Source: WHSW01 sp963821025 (GTDB lineage: Bacteria; Actinomycetota; Thermoleophilia; Solirubrobacterales; 70-9). From it: a stretch of DNA of 64,000 nt. The DNA lies in the NCBI GenBank assembly GCA_963821025.1, contig CAWGCG010000003.1, forward strand, positions 1,436,151 to 1,500,150, written 5' to 3'. The notes under the pieces are model-generated. The model ran no database searches, was not told the origin of the DNA, and saw nothing but the letters and a program-made list of their open reading frames with translations. Made by a program: the position numbers and the translations under genes. Within the stretch, counting starts at the first letter, position 1; every line of letters starts with the position of its first letter. Below are positions 46,909 to 55,772 of this stretch, in pieces.

Positions 46909-47996
46909 GCGCCCCGACAGGGCGCGCCCAGTCGAGCGAGGTGCTGATCATCGGCGGCGGGGTGGTCGGGCTGGCGACCGCACGCGTCCTCGCCGGCGAG
47001 GGCATCGCCGTCTCGTTGATCGAGCGCGGACGGCTGGACGTCGCCCAGGGGTCGAGCCGCGGCAGCTCGCGGATCATCGCCCCGGCGGGCTATCCCGATC
47101 CGTCCTACCTCGATCTGGCGCTGCGAGCGCTTGCCGCGTGGCGGACGCTCGAGGACGAATCGGGCCGCGCGCTGGTCGATCCGTGGGGGGCTCTCTACGC
47201 CGGCGCCGGGGTCGAGGAGTTCGTCGGCTCGTTCGCCGCCGCCGGGGTCGAGATCGAACGTCTGGCTCTCGACCAGGTGGAGAAGCGCTTCGGAGTCCAC
47301 GGGCTCGAGGCCGAGCCGATCCTGTTTCAGCCCACCGCCGGGGTGATCCGCGCCGACCGCGCCTTCGACGCGCTTCGCCGGTCGGCCGAGGCGCGTGGCG
47401 CCCGGCTCTGTGAGGAAGAGCGCGCCGTCGCGCTCGAGCTCGACGGCGACGGGGTCACGGTCGTCACCGAGAGCCGTACCTGGCGCTGCGATCGCGTCGT
47501 GGTCACCGCCGGCCCGTGGACCGCGCCGCTTCTGGCCTCGGTCGGGATCGAGGTCGGGGTCAGCGTCAGCTCGCAATCGGTCGCCTACTTTCCGATCCCG
47601 GCGGGCGCCGAGCGGATGCCCGCGCTGATGGAGTTCGACGGCGATGAGCCCTACTCGCTCCCGGATCCCAAGCGCGGGCTGAAGGCGGCGCTTCACCGTC
47701 GCGGCCCGAGCGTCGACCCCGACGCTCCCTGGGAGGTCGTCGATACCGAGGCGCTGGCGCGAATCGAGGCCTGGGTGCGGGCGCGCTTCCCGGCGATCAC
47801 CGAGCCCCCGACCCGCACCGAGGCCTGTCTCTACACCAACTCCACCGACGAGCGCTTCGTCTGCGAGCGCCACGGGCCGATCGTCGTCGGATCGGCCTGC
47901 AGCGGCCAGGGCTTTCAGTTCGCCCCGGCGACCGCCGAGCTCCTGGCTGGGATGCTGGACGGCGATGGGAGTCCCGGGCTCGGGTCGCTGCGCTAG
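46905..47996 (+). CDS. FAD-dependent amine oxidase, monomeric sarcosine oxidase-like (DAO family)
   Basis: A 363-residue flavoprotein. FAD loop VLIIGGGVVGLATARVLAGEG, GSSRGSSRIIAP, and TRTEACLYTNSTDERFV with Cys308 at the position of the Cys that binds FAD covalently in monomeric sarcosine oxidase. HGPIVVGSACSGQGFQFAP matches the C-terminal signature of that family. It should oxidise a secondary N-methyl amine or related amino compound with O2, releasing H2O2 and an aldehyde. Coupled by GTGA to the phosphotriesterase-like gene. The natural substrate could be the amine made by the PLP decarboxylase. Confidence 0.9.
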   Translation: MSAPTGRAQSSEVLIIGGGVVGLATARVLAGEGIAVSLIERGRLDVAQGSSRGSSRIIAPAGYPDPSYLDLALRALAAWRTLEDESGRALVDPWGALYAGAGVEEFVGSFAAAGVEIERLALDQVEKRFGVHGLEAEPILFQPTAGVIRADRAFDALRRSAEARGARLCEEERAVALELDGDGVTVVTESRTWRCDRVVVTAGPWTAPLLASVGIEVGVSVSSQSVAYFPIPAGAERMPALMEFDGDEPYSLPDPKRGLKAALHRRGPSVDPDAPWEVVDTEALARIEAWVRARFPAITEPPTRTEACLYTNSTDERFVCERHGPIVVGSACSGQGFQFAPATAELLAGMLDGDGSPGLGSLR

Positions 47997-50182
47997 CAGT
48001 CGGCGCCGGTGTAGCGGCAGGCGACGATCGCCGGGCGCTCGACCGGCGCCCCGGCCTCGATCGACCAGGCGAGGCGGATGAACTGCGCGTGCGTCCAGGC
48101 GAGCGGGGTCGCCGAGCGCGTGCCCTCACCGGAGGCCGCCCCGGGCTCGCCGGTCGGCGGGCGCCCGTCCCAGACCTGCTCGGGCAGCATCAGCCCGTCG
48201 TTGGCGGTCGCCGCGATCGTCCGCAGGCGGGGGCTCGCGTCGAGGCCGGCGAGCAGCTCGTACTCGCCGCGCTCGCCGGCGAGCAGCGGCCAGGCCCGCC
48301 CGAGGGTCTGGCGCTCGGCGGTGTCGAAGATGTCCCAGTCGGCGCCGGTCTCGGTCTCGCCGTAGCCGTCGAAGGTGAACCGGTGCCAGATCGAGCCGTT
48401 GGCGGTCTCGGCCTCGAGCACCTGATCGCCGACGGCGAGTGAGTTGAGCACCGTCTGGTCGTCGTAGGGCTTGACCCCGAAGAGGACCAGCCCGAGGAAG
48501 CTCTGGTCGACGATCTCGCGCTCGTCGACCTCGCGCGGGAAGTTGTCGCCGAGCTCGTAGGTGCTGCCGTCGTTGGGGTCGGCGTCCTTGGTGATCCGCA
48601 GGTAGTGCGGGGTCGGCTGGTAGTAGGGGCTGTTGTCGGTCGCCGTCCACTCCTCGACCCGCTGCTGCCACTCGTCCGCCGTCGCCCGGTAGGCGTCAGC
48701 GCGGCCCTGATCGCCGTTCGCCGCGGCGATCTCGGCGGCGCAGATCAGGCCGGCGATCTCGGTCGCGATCGTGTTCGGCGACCAGCCCTCCTGGTTCTCC
48801 CAGCGCTCCTGCGGCGTCTCGGGCCCGTTCGCGAGCACGTAGTCGGCGGCCGCGCGAACGTGCTCCCAGTCCGAGGCGGCGGTGCGCTCGAGCTGCCAGG
48901 CGAGCACGATCGGCAGCGAGACCTCGTCGAGCTGGGTGTTGTCCCAGCGCACGGTGGCGTCGACCTGGGTGTTCTGCCACCAGGAGCCGTCGGGCTTTTG
49001 GGCTCGCCAGAGGAAGTCGAGCAACCGCTGGGAGGCCTCCTCGTCGCCCGCCGCCAACTGGGCTGTCGCCACCTGGTAGAGGTCGCGCGGCCAGACCAGG
49101 TGGTAGGGGCCCGAGTCCTCGCGATCCTCGAGCGTCAGCGTGCCCCAGACCCAGGGCATCGTCGGCGAGGCGATCGAGGCGCCGCGGTTGAGCTTGTCCT
49201 CGGACGCGGCGAGGACCATCAGCGACTGGTCGTAGAGGCGGCTCATCCGGCCGCTGCCCGAAACGCTCGCGGGCGGCGCGGAGACCGAGTCGAGGTAGCG
49301 CTCCCAGCCGCGCTCGTAGCGGCGCGCGATGCGCTCGAAGCTCGCCTGGTGACGGTCGCCGGCCCTGGCGCTGGCGCTCGCCCTCGGCGTCTCGGCAAAG
49401 CCGATCGAAAGGGTCAGGTCGCGCGAGCCGCGCTTCCCGGTGAGCTTGGTGCGCGCCGCCTGGACGACGTTGCCCGGCCGGCGGGCGTCGTAGGAGCGGT
49501 CGAGGTCGTAATCGGAGCTCAGGTCGTTCCAGGGATCGCTGGCCGAGCCGAGGTAGCCGCTGGTCGTCTGCTTCAGCCGCGGCTTCGCCGTGATCGCGCT
49601 GGCGACGGCGTCGTCGTCGGCCACCAAAGCGCCGCCGAGGCTCCGGCCGCGGTCGTCGTTGCCGTCGTTGCCGGGGGCGGGGTCGACCAGCGCATAGAGC
49701 TTCAGCGGCCTGCCCGTGAACGAGCGGAAGCGGACGTCGGCGAGCACCCGGTCGGAGTCGGGATCGGTGACCCAGGTCTTCGCCAGACGCCAGCGATCGG
49801 TCGAGGTCACCTGGCGAAAGGTCAGCGACCCGGGCGAGGCCTTGACCCGGGTCTCGACCCCGGGATCGGTCTCGCGGTCGATGAACGTGCGCCCGTCGGT
49901 GACCGCGAACTCGAGGTCGCGCAGGCTCGGGGTGCCGAGGTCGGGGTAATAGACCTCGCTCAGCTCGGCGGCGCGGAGCGTGAACCAGACGTTGCTGTCG
50001 AGATCGGTGGCGGTGCCGAAGCCGTGCTTGTCGGCCGGGGCCCAGGTGTGCGGGTCGCCGGGCGCCCCCGGGGCCGCGGGCCGGGCGGCGGCGGTGCTCA
50101 CCAGCGCCAGGGTCAGCGCGGCGGTGAGCAGGCATGCGAGCGCCGCGCCCCCCGAGCGCAGTCTCGGCTTCGGGTCCGACAT
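47993..50182 (-). CDS. Secreted GH15 glucoamylase/glucodextranase-like enzyme
   Basis: A 729-residue protein. The signal peptide (ACLLTAALTLALVSTAAARP) is followed by an N-terminal beta-sandwich domain (residues about 45-300) and a GH15 (alpha/alpha)6 barrel. Catalytic regions: WPRDLYQVATAQ, ENQEGWSPNTIATEIAG with the general acid Glu, and LMLPEQVWDG with the second Glu. This fits exo-acting release of glucose from alpha-glucans outside the cell. Two Cys at the extreme C-terminus (CRYTGADC) may form a disulfide. Ribosome site GGAGAGG. The 3' end overlaps the flavoprotein gene by 4 bp. Confidence 0.93.
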   Translation of the reverse strand: MSDPKPRLRSGGAALACLLTAALTLALVSTAAARPAAPGAPGDPHTWAPADKHGFGTATDLDSNVWFTLRAAELSEVYYPDLGTPSLRDLEFAVTDGRTFIDRETDPGVETRVKASPGSLTFRQVTSTDRWRLAKTWVTDPDSDRVLADVRFRSFTGRPLKLYALVDPAPGNDGNDDRGRSLGGALVADDDAVASAITAKPRLKQTTSGYLGSASDPWNDLSSDYDLDRSYDARRPGNVVQAARTKLTGKRGSRDLTLSIGFAETPRASASARAGDRHQASFERIARRYERGWERYLDSVSAPPASVSGSGRMSRLYDQSLMVLAASEDKLNRGASIASPTMPWVWGTLTLEDREDSGPYHLVWPRDLYQVATAQLAAGDEEASQRLLDFLWRAQKPDGSWWQNTQVDATVRWDNTQLDEVSLPIVLAWQLERTAASDWEHVRAAADYVLANGPETPQERWENQEGWSPNTIATEIAGLICAAEIAAANGDQGRADAYRATADEWQQRVEEWTATDNSPYYQPTPHYLRITKDADPNDGSTYELGDNFPREVDEREIVDQSFLGLVLFGVKPYDDQTVLNSLAVGDQVLEAETANGSIWHRFTFDGYGETETGADWDIFDTAERQTLGRAWPLLAGERGEYELLAGLDASPRLRTIAATANDGLMLPEQVWDGRPPTGEPGAASGEGTRSATPLAWTHAQFIRLAWSIEAGAPVERPAIVACRYTGADC

Positions 50183-50203
50183 CTACACCTCTCCGACGGC
50201 CGC

Positions 50204-50259
50204 GGTTTTGCGTACGGCGATCGCGCGGGCAGTACCCCGGGCGCGGCCGGAGCAAAACC
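50204..50259. promoter_or_regulatory. Inverted repeat upstream of the glucoamylase gene
   Basis: GGTTTTGC (50204-50211) and GCAAAACC (50252-50259) form an 8-bp inverted repeat 40 bp apart, between the glucoamylase and the divergent SDR. It could be a control site or a loose hairpin. Confidence 0.3.
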
Positions 50260-50307
50260 CCAGGACTCGAGCGGCTAGAACGCCCGCCCACGGGGTAGCT
50301 GCTCTCC

Positions 50308-51070
50308 GTGGCAGAGCTCGAACAGACGGTGGCGCTGGTCACCGGCGCCTCGAGCGGGATCGGCGAAGCGACCGCTCGGATGCTCGCCGAGCGCGGCGCC
50401 GGGGTGGCGCTGGTCGCCCGCCGGCGTGACCGGCTCGAGGCGCTCGCCGGCGAGCTCGATTCCGGCGCTGGACAGGCGCTGGTGATCGAGGCCGACGTCA
50501 CCGACCGCGAGCAGGCCGAGGCCGCGGTCGAACGGACGGTCGATGAGCCTCGGGCGCCTCGACATCCTGATCAACAACGCCGGGGTGATGCTGCTCGGCC
50601 CGATCGAGGACGCCCCGGTCGAGGAGTGGGAGCGGATGGTCGAGGTCAACGTGCTCGGGCTGCTCTACACGGCGAGGGCCGCGCTCCCACACCTGCTCGA
50701 GGCGGCCAACCGAGAGCCGCGCGAGGTCGCCGACCTCGTCAACGTTTCCTCGGTCGCCGGCCGCCAGGTGCGCAGCGGGAGCGGCGTCTACAACGCGACC
50801 AAGCATGCGGTCGGCGCCTTCAGCGAGGCGCTGCGCCAGGAGGTCACCGGCCGCCACGTCCGCGTCTCGCTGATCGAGCCGGGCGCCGTCGCCACCGAGC
50901 TCTCCGGTCACAACCGGCCCGAGATCCGCGAGCAGATCGAGCAACGCTTCGCCGACCTCACCCGGCTCGAGGCCGACGACATCGCCGACGCGATCGGCTA
51001 CGTCGTCACCCGACCCCGCCACGTCGCGGTGAACGAGGTGCTCGTGCGCCCGACCGAGCAGGAGCAATAG
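50308..51070 (+). CDS. SDR family oxidoreductase, one frameshift
   Basis: About 253 residues after correction. Cofactor loop VTGASSGIGEATARML and NADP-type basic turn ARRRDRLEAL in the first frame; after one extra base near 50545 the second frame continues GRLDILINNAGVMLLGPIED, active Ser in VNVSSVAGR, YNATKHAV, and IEPGAVATELSG. The end is RPTEQEQ. The GTG start lies downstream of a weak TAGCTG box. This is the classical NADP-dependent SDR similar to general dehydrogenases of actinobacteria. The frameshift is likely an assembly error. Confidence 0.85.
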
Positions 51071-51118
51071 CGGCGGCCGCTCTCAGAGCGACGCGGCAGC
51101 GACCAAAAGGAGATCATC

Positions 51119-51532
51119 GTGAACATCGAGTTCATCGCGAGCTTCGCCGTGATCACCCCCGACCCGGCGAGCAGCCGCCGGCTCTATGTGGACGCCCTCG
51201 GCCTGCCGCTCGAGGGCGACGACTACATCCACAGCGAGCACATCGACGGCAGCAAGCACTTCGGCGTCTGGCCGCTCGCACAGGCCGCGCAGGCGTGCTT
51301 TGGAAGCGAGCGATGGCCCGACGACGTAAATGTGCCCCAGGCTTCGGTCGAGTTCGAGGTCGCGGGCCCCGAGGCGGTCGAGGAAGCGGCGAACGAGCTC
51401 GGCGAGGCCGGCTTCACGCTCCTGCACGACGCGCGCGAGGAGCCCTGGGGTCAAACCGTTGCTCGGCTGCTCTCCGACGAGGGGGTCGTGGTCGGGATCT
51501 CCTACGCCCCGTGGCTGCACGAGGCCGGCTGA
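51119..51532 (+). CDS. VOC/glyoxalase-fold protein
   Basis: A 137-residue single VOC domain. It starts IASFAVITPDPASSRRLYVDALGLPL, has a central HIDGSKHFGVWPL and a second beta-alpha-beta half with VEEAANELGEAGFTLLH (each described). Ribosome site AAGGAG precedes the GTG. It follows the SDR by 48 bp on the same strand. Function unassigned; such proteins often bind small hydrophobic or toxic molecules. Confidence 0.85.
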   Translation: MNIEFIASFAVITPDPASSRRLYVDALGLPLEGDDYIHSEHIDGSKHFGVWPLAQAAQACFGSERWPDDVNVPQASVEFEVAGPEAVEEAANELGEAGFTLLHDAREEPWGQTVARLLSDEGVVVGISYAPWLHEAG

Positions 51533-51535
51533 CCC

Positions 51536-52303
51536 TCAGGCCCTGAGCTTGTAGCCGCGCGAGAACAGCCGCAGGTTGAAGGCGAACAGCGCCGCGGTCG
51601 CCGCCGCGAGCGCCAGCAGCGACAGCGCCACGCTCGCCTCGGTGAAGCCGAGAAAGCCGTAGCGGACCAGGTTGATCATGTAGTAGACGGGGTTGAAGTG
51701 GGTCAGCGTCTGAAACGGCTCCGGCAGCAGCGAGGCCGAGTAGAAGACCCCGCCGAGGAAGATCAGCGGCGTCAGCACGAAGGTCTGGGCGATCGCGACG
51801 TCGTCGAACTGCTCGGCGCGGACCCCGATCAGCACCCCGAGCTGGGCGAAGAAGAAGCCGACCAGAAAGAGGCCGGGGATGAGGACGAGCACGTGCTCGA
51901 CCGGCAGGTCGACCAACAAGGAGGCAGCGATGAAGGTGAGCGCCGCGACCGCGAGCCCGCGGGTGAAGCCGCCGAGCGAGAAGGCCAACAGCAGCTCCTT
52001 CGGCGAGGCCGGCGAGGAGAGCTGGTCCTGGATCGCCCCCTGGAACTTCTGCTGGAGGACCGAGGAGGCGTTGTTCGAGAACGAGTTCATCGCCCAGGCC
52101 ATCATGATCAGCCCGGGGATGACGAAGACGACGTAGTCGAAGCCGTGCAGGGTGTCGATCCGCGAGCCCAGCGCGGCGCCGAAGACCGAGATGTAGAGGA
52201 AGGTCTCGAGCAGCGGCGCGCCGATCGTCTGCTTCTTGATCTTCAAGAAGCGGTTGAGCTCGCGCCGCCAGAGGGTGAAGAAGCGGATCTGGGCGGTCGT
52301 CAT
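51536..52303 (-). CDS. ABC-2 type exporter permease (DrrB-like)
   Basis: A 255-residue membrane protein with six hydrophobic segments and the ABC-2 consensus around NPVYYMINLVRYGFLGF near the C-terminus. The N-terminal cytoplasmic helix contains RREL(N)RFLKIKKQT. It lies 1 bp after the ATPase stop, with GGGGAG as ribosome site in the end of that gene, so the two make one exporter of the antibiotic/polyketide or lipid type. Confidence 0.92.
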   Translation of the reverse strand: MTTAQIRFFTLWRRELNRFLKIKKQTIGAPLLETFLYISVFGAALGSRIDTLHGFDYVVFVIPGLIMMAWAMNSFSNNASSVLQQKFQGAIQDQLSSPASPKELLLAFSLGGFTRGLAVAALTFIAASLLVDLPVEHVLVLIPGLFLVGFFFAQLGVLIGVRAEQFDDVAIAQTFVLTPLIFLGGVFYSASLLPEPFQTLTHFNPVYYMINLVRYGFLGFTEASVALSLLALAAATAALFAFNLRLFSRGYKLRA

Positions 52304-52304
52304 C

Positions 52305-53111
52305 TCAGATCAACTCCCCGGCGACCGCCGCGGGCGAGCGCGAGAGCTCCTTGCGCCCGACCAGCTCCAGGTAGGCGTCCTCGAGGTTGGCGACGCCGTA
52401 GGTCGAGGAGAGCTCGGCCGACGATCCCTTGGCGACGATGTTGCCCTCGTTGATGAAGGCGATCCGGTCGCAGAGCTGCTCGGCCTCTTCGAGGTAGTGG
52501 GTCGTGAGCAGGATCGTCGTCCCCTCCTCGTTGATCTGGCGGACGTAGTGCCAGAGCTCGAGCCGCAGCTCGATGTCGACCCCGGCGGTGGGCTCGTCGA
52601 GGATCAGCAGGCGGGGGCGATGCATCAGCGCCCGGGCGAGGATCAGCCGCCGCTTCATCCCGCCCGAGAGGGTTCGGGTGCGCTCCTTGCGCTTGCCGTA
52701 GAGCGAGAAGGTCTCGAGCAGCTCGGCGGCGCGCTCGCGGCGCTCGCGCTTGGGCATGCCGAAGTAGCCGCCGTGGTAGTCGAGCGTCTCCTCCGCGGTC
52801 AAAAACCAGTCGAGGTTGAGCTCCTGGGGCGCCAGCCCGACCGCCTGGCGCGCCTCGCCGTAGTCGTCGACCGCGTCGTGGCCGAAGATCTTGATCTCAC
52901 CCGCGGTCGGCTGGGCCAGCCCGGTGGCGCAGTGGATCAGGGTCGACTTGCCGGCGCCGTTGGGACCGAGCAGGCCGAAGAACTCGCCGGACTCGATCTC
53001 GAGCTCGACCCCGCGCAGCGCCTCGACCCCGGTCTGGTAGGTCTTGCCCAGCCCCTCGATGTCGAGGGCCTTGGGCTGCGGGGCGTCGTGGTTGTCGGAG
53101 CTGGTGATCAC
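52305..53111 (-). CDS. ABC exporter ATPase (DrrA-like)
   Basis: A 268-residue ATPase. Walker A GPNGAGKST, Q-loop GLAPQELNLD, signature LSGGMKRR, Walker B LLILDEPTAGVD, and the H-loop TTHYLEEAEQLCDR. DrrA-type family, commonly a drug or natural-product exporter. The GTG start is 10 nt from a predicted -10 box of a MerR-type promoter with a 19-bp spacer. Works with the permease at 51536-52303. Confidence 0.94.
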   Translation of the reverse strand: MITSSDNHDAPQPKALDIEGLGKTYQTGVEALRGVELEIESGEFFGLLGPNGAGKSTLIHCATGLAQPTAGEIKIFGHDAVDDYGEARQAVGLAPQELNLDWFLTAEETLDYHGGYFGMPKRERRERAAELLETFSLYGKRKERTRTLSGGMKRRLILARALMHRPRLLILDEPTAGVDIELRLELWHYVRQINEEGTTILLTTHYLEEAEQLCDRIAFINEGNIVAKGSSAELSSTYGVANLEDAYLELVGRKELSRSPAAVAGELI

Positions 53112-53121
53112 GGGCCGGGCG

Positions 53122-53152
53122 ATGATGAGGGTTCAAGCGCGGTCGAAGTCAA
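53122..53152 (-). promoter_or_regulatory. MerR-type promoter of the ABC exporter
   Basis: On the minus strand: -35 TTGACT (53147-53152), a 19-bp spacer carrying the dyad TTC...TTGAA, and -10 CATCAT (53122-53127). A 19-bp spacer is too long for the usual sigma factor unless a MerR-class activator twists the DNA. It matches the promoter at 54607-54637. Confidence 0.55.
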
Positions 53153-53212
53153 GTGCTGCGCCACGAATGAATGTAGCCGCGGCCCTCCCCCTGATCGCGA
53201 GCATGCCGGCCT

Positions 53213-53226
53213 TGACAGGGTTGTCA
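53213..53226. promoter_or_regulatory. Short palindrome upstream of the NmrA-like gene
   Basis: TGACA-GGGT-TGTCA, a perfect 5-bp inverted repeat with a 4-bp centre, 10 bp before ATG 53237. CAGGCT, 6 nt upstream of the ATG, is a weak -10 box, so the palindrome would sit between -35 and -10, a typical repressor place. Confidence 0.35.
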
Positions 53227-53236
53227 GGCTCGTTGC

Positions 53237-54067
53237 ATGTACGTCGTCGGCGGCGCCAGCGGGAATGTCGGCTCCGAGCTCATCCGCGAATTGCTCGAGC
53301 GCGGCGAGCGGGTGCGCGCGATCGTCCACAGCGAACGCTCGGCCGCCGGCCTGCCCGAGGGCGCCGAGCCGGTCGAGGGCGACCTGAACGACGGCTCGAC
53401 CCTGCGGCAGGCGTTCGCCGGCGCCACGGGCGCCTACCTGCTCGCCGGCTACGACGATGCCGGAATCGTCGCCGAGCTCGAGCGCGCGGGCGTTGCGCGG
53501 GCGGTCCTGCTGTCCTCGGGATCAGCGCCGACGGGAAAGCTGGACAACGCGGTGGCCGCGTACCACATCGCTTCCGAGCGCGCGCTCGAGCGATCGAGCG
53601 TCGCCGCGACCTTCCTGCGCCCGAACACCTTCATGTCCAACGCGCTGCGCTGGCAACCCCAACTCGCCCGGGGCGAGGTCGTCCGCGACGCGTTTCCGAA
53701 CGTGGCGGTGGCCGTCAACGACCCGGCAGACGTCGCGGCGGTTGCGGCGGTCGCGCTTAACAGTGGCGATCATGGCGGCGAGGCGCTCCGAATCACCGGC
53801 CCCGAGGCCCTCACCCCCGGTGAGCGGCTGGCAATCCTTGCCGACGTCCTCGATCGCGAGCTCCGTTTCGAGGGCCAGACCGACGCCGAGGCGCGGGTGG
53901 AGATGGAGGCCGCGATGCCGAAGGAGTACGTCGACGCTTTCTTCGAGTTCTTCGTCGACGGGCTGATCGACGAGACCACCGTGCTGCCGACGGTCGAGGA
54001 GGTCACGGGGCGCCCGCCGCGCGGGTTCCGCGCCTGGGCCGAGGCCCACGTCGGCGAGTTCAGCTGA
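53237..54067 (+). CDS. NmrA-like NAD(P)-binding protein
   Basis: A 276-residue atypical SDR. Nucleotide loop VVGGASGNVGSELIREL, an acidic turn VEGDLNDGSTL, LLSSGSAPTG, and FLRPNTFMSNAL, the signature shared by NmrA and NAD(P)H azoreductase-like proteins. The C-terminal VDGLIDETTVLPTVEEVTGRPPRGF is characteristic of this group. It may act as a redox sensor or quinone/azo reductase. It lies between two minus-strand genes that share a MerR-type promoter, but is on the other strand with its own palindrome. Confidence 0.9.
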   Translation: MYVVGGASGNVGSELIRELLERGERVRAIVHSERSAAGLPEGAEPVEGDLNDGSTLRQAFAGATGAYLLAGYDDAGIVAELERAGVARAVLLSSGSAPTGKLDNAVAAYHIASERALERSSVAATFLRPNTFMSNALRWQPQLARGEVVRDAFPNVAVAVNDPADVAAVAAVALNSGDHGGEALRITGPEALTPGERLAILADVLDRELRFEGQTDAEARVEMEAAMPKEYVDAFFEFFVDGLIDETTVLPTVEEVTGRPPRGFRAWAEAHVGEFS

Positions 54068-54122
54068 GCCGGATGACAGCGCCAATCCTGCCGCCGCCGC
54101 CAGGGCGAGCCCCGTCGGCGAA

Positions 54123-54566
54123 CTAGCCGCTGAACGCCTCGGCCGCCGCCGCGACGATCTCGTCGTGGGGGACGTCGCGGACCCTCTGGGCGATGTTCCA
54201 GCGATGGCCGAACGGATCGACAAGCTGGCCGTGGCGCTCGCCCCAGAAGGCGTCGGCGATCTCCTGGTGGACGCTGGCGCCGGCGGCGAGCGCCGATGCC
54301 CAGAGCGCGTCGGCGTCGTCGGCGTCGATCTGCAGCGCGGTCGACGTGCCGCCGACCGTGAGCGGCGAGACGATCCCGAGATCCGGGAACTCGCTGCCGA
54401 GGTTGAGCACGGAGTCGCCGATCCCGATCTCAACCGCCATTACCCGCCCGCCCGGCAGCGGTATGCGGCTCAGCTCGCGGGCCCCGAAGGCCCGCCCGTA
54501 CCAGGCGGCCGCTTCGGCGGCATCCGGGACGACGATGTGTGCGCTGACGCGGTTGGCGTTTGCCAT
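54123..54566 (-). CDS. VOC protein, PhnB/glyoxalase-like
   Basis: A 147-residue single VOC domain with SAHIVVPDAAEAAAWYGRAFGA at the start and HGQLVDPFGHRWNIAQR at the end (described), a PhnB-like signature. ATG 54566 is selected for the AGGAGAG ribosome site; a longer in-frame start upstream would remove the leader. Transcription from a MerR-type promoter 40 nt upstream suggests an inducible role against a drug, aldehyde or metal. The neighbours include an ABC-2 exporter under a matching promoter. Confidence 0.9.
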   Translation of the reverse strand: MANANRVSAHIVVPDAAEAAAWYGRAFGARELSRIPLPGGRVMAVEIGIGDSVLNLGSEFPDLGIVSPLTVGGTSTALQIDADDADALWASALAAGASVHQEIADAFWGERHGQLVDPFGHRWNIAQRVRDVPHDEIVAAAAEAFSG

Positions 54567-54606
54567 TTGGCGAATCTCTCCTGATCGTGGGTTCGGAGGA
54601 CCCACG

Positions 54607-54637
54607 ATGATCGGGCTTCAACCATGCTTGAAGTCAA
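54607..54637 (-). promoter_or_regulatory. MerR-type promoter of the VOC gene
   Basis: On the minus strand: -35 TTGACT (54632-54637), exactly 19 bp, -10 GATCAT (54607-54612). The spacer has a perfect dyad: CTTCAA (54616-54621) and TTGAAG (54628-54633) with a 6-bp centre. Same layout as the ABC exporter promoter at 53122-53152. Confidence 0.6.
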
Positions 54638-54649
54638 GGGCGAGCCCGC

Positions 54650-55720
54650 TCAGGCCGAGTGGGCGGCGAGCGCCGGCGCGCACGAGGCGAGCTCGCGCTC
54701 GGCGGGCATGTCGCGGCGCAGGGCGGCGAACGCGGCGCCGCCGGCGACCAACGGCAGCCAGAAGAGGATCAGCCGGTAGGCGAACACGGCCGCGGCGGTG
54801 CCCGCGGCCGGCGCCCCGTAGACGATCAGCGTCCCGATCAGCCCGCCGTCGATCCCGCCGATGCCGCCCGGGATCGGGAGTAGGCCGCCGAGCTGGCCGA
54901 TCAGGTAGCCGAGCAGGATCACGGTCAGCGGCACCGAGAGCCCGAAGGCGTTGAAGGTCGCCCAGAGGACCGCGTTGTCGAACGCCCAGTAGCCGATCGA
55001 CCCGGCGATCACCCGCAGGTCGCCCCGGCGCAGGATCCCGATCGCTTCGCCGGAGCCGTCGACGAGCGCGCGCCGGGTGGCGACGGCGAAACGGCGTATG
55101 CGCGATGCATCGGGCGCCGCCGCCGGCCCGTGGCCGAGCCGGGGCACCGCGAACACCGCGAGCAAGGCCAGGGTGGCGAGCGCCGCCGGCAAGGCGGTGA
55201 GCCAGAGCGAGAGGTCGGGTCCGGCGAGGCCGAGCGCCGCGATCGTCCCGAGAACCGCGACGGCGACGAAGTTGACGCCGCTCTTGATCAGGAAGAAGGC
55301 GACCGAGCGGCGTGCGATCCGGTCGCCGTCCATCCCGCCCCGGTGCAGGATCCAGGCACCGAGCGCGAGGCCGCCGGCGCCGCTCGCCGGCACCAGCGAC
55401 CCCATCGCCAGCTCGGCGCCGCCGATCTGCCAGCTGCGCCGCCAGGAGAGCCCGGCGCAGAAGATCGGCCCGAACATCAACACGTAGGAGCCGAATGAAA
55501 GCCCCTCGAGCACGGTCGCGATCGCGAGCCAGCCGGGATCGGCGTCGTCGAGCGTGGAGCGAACCTGGTCGAGGCCGGGGGCGAATAGGACCACGGCGCC
55601 GAGAACCGCCAGGATCGCCAGCGCCTGCAGCGTCCGCCGCCCCAGGTTGCGGACCTCGAACGCCTGTGGCAGCTCGGACCCCGAGTGCCGGCCGGCATCG
55701 ATCTCAGGGAGTGCGGCCAT
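54650..55720 (-). CDS. UPF0104/LPG-synthase-TM family flippase-like membrane protein
   Basis: A 356-residue membrane protein with about nine hydrophobic segments. Family features are ELAMGSLVPASGAGGLALGAWIL (the GxxPxxxG-type helix), GYLIGQLGGLLPIPGGIGGIDGG and the final charged tail. The family includes the flippase domain of MprF and glycolipid-related proteins, and its role here could be lipid or glycan translocation. ATG 55720 is at the predicted N-terminus; GGAGG directly abuts it, so the spacing is odd. A second family member is at 31954-32916. Confidence 0.85.
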   Translation of the reverse strand: MAALPEIDAGRHSGSELPQAFEVRNLGRRTLQALAILAVLGAVVLFAPGLDQVRSTLDDADPGWLAIATVLEGLSFGSYVLMFGPIFCAGLSWRRSWQIGGAELAMGSLVPASGAGGLALGAWILHRGGMDGDRIARRSVAFFLIKSGVNFVAVAVLGTIAALGLAGPDLSLWLTALPAALATLALLAVFAVPRLGHGPAAAPDASRIRRFAVATRRALVDGSGEAIGILRRGDLRVIAGSIGYWAFDNAVLWATFNAFGLSVPLTVILLGYLIGQLGGLLPIPGGIGGIDGGLIGTLIVYGAPAAGTAAAVFAYRLILFWLPLVAGGAAFAALRRDMPAERELASCAPALAAHSA

Positions 55721-55772
55721 CCTCCAAGGATGGCGTGTCGCCGTTCGCGGTCTCTGCCAGACTCGGCCACCG

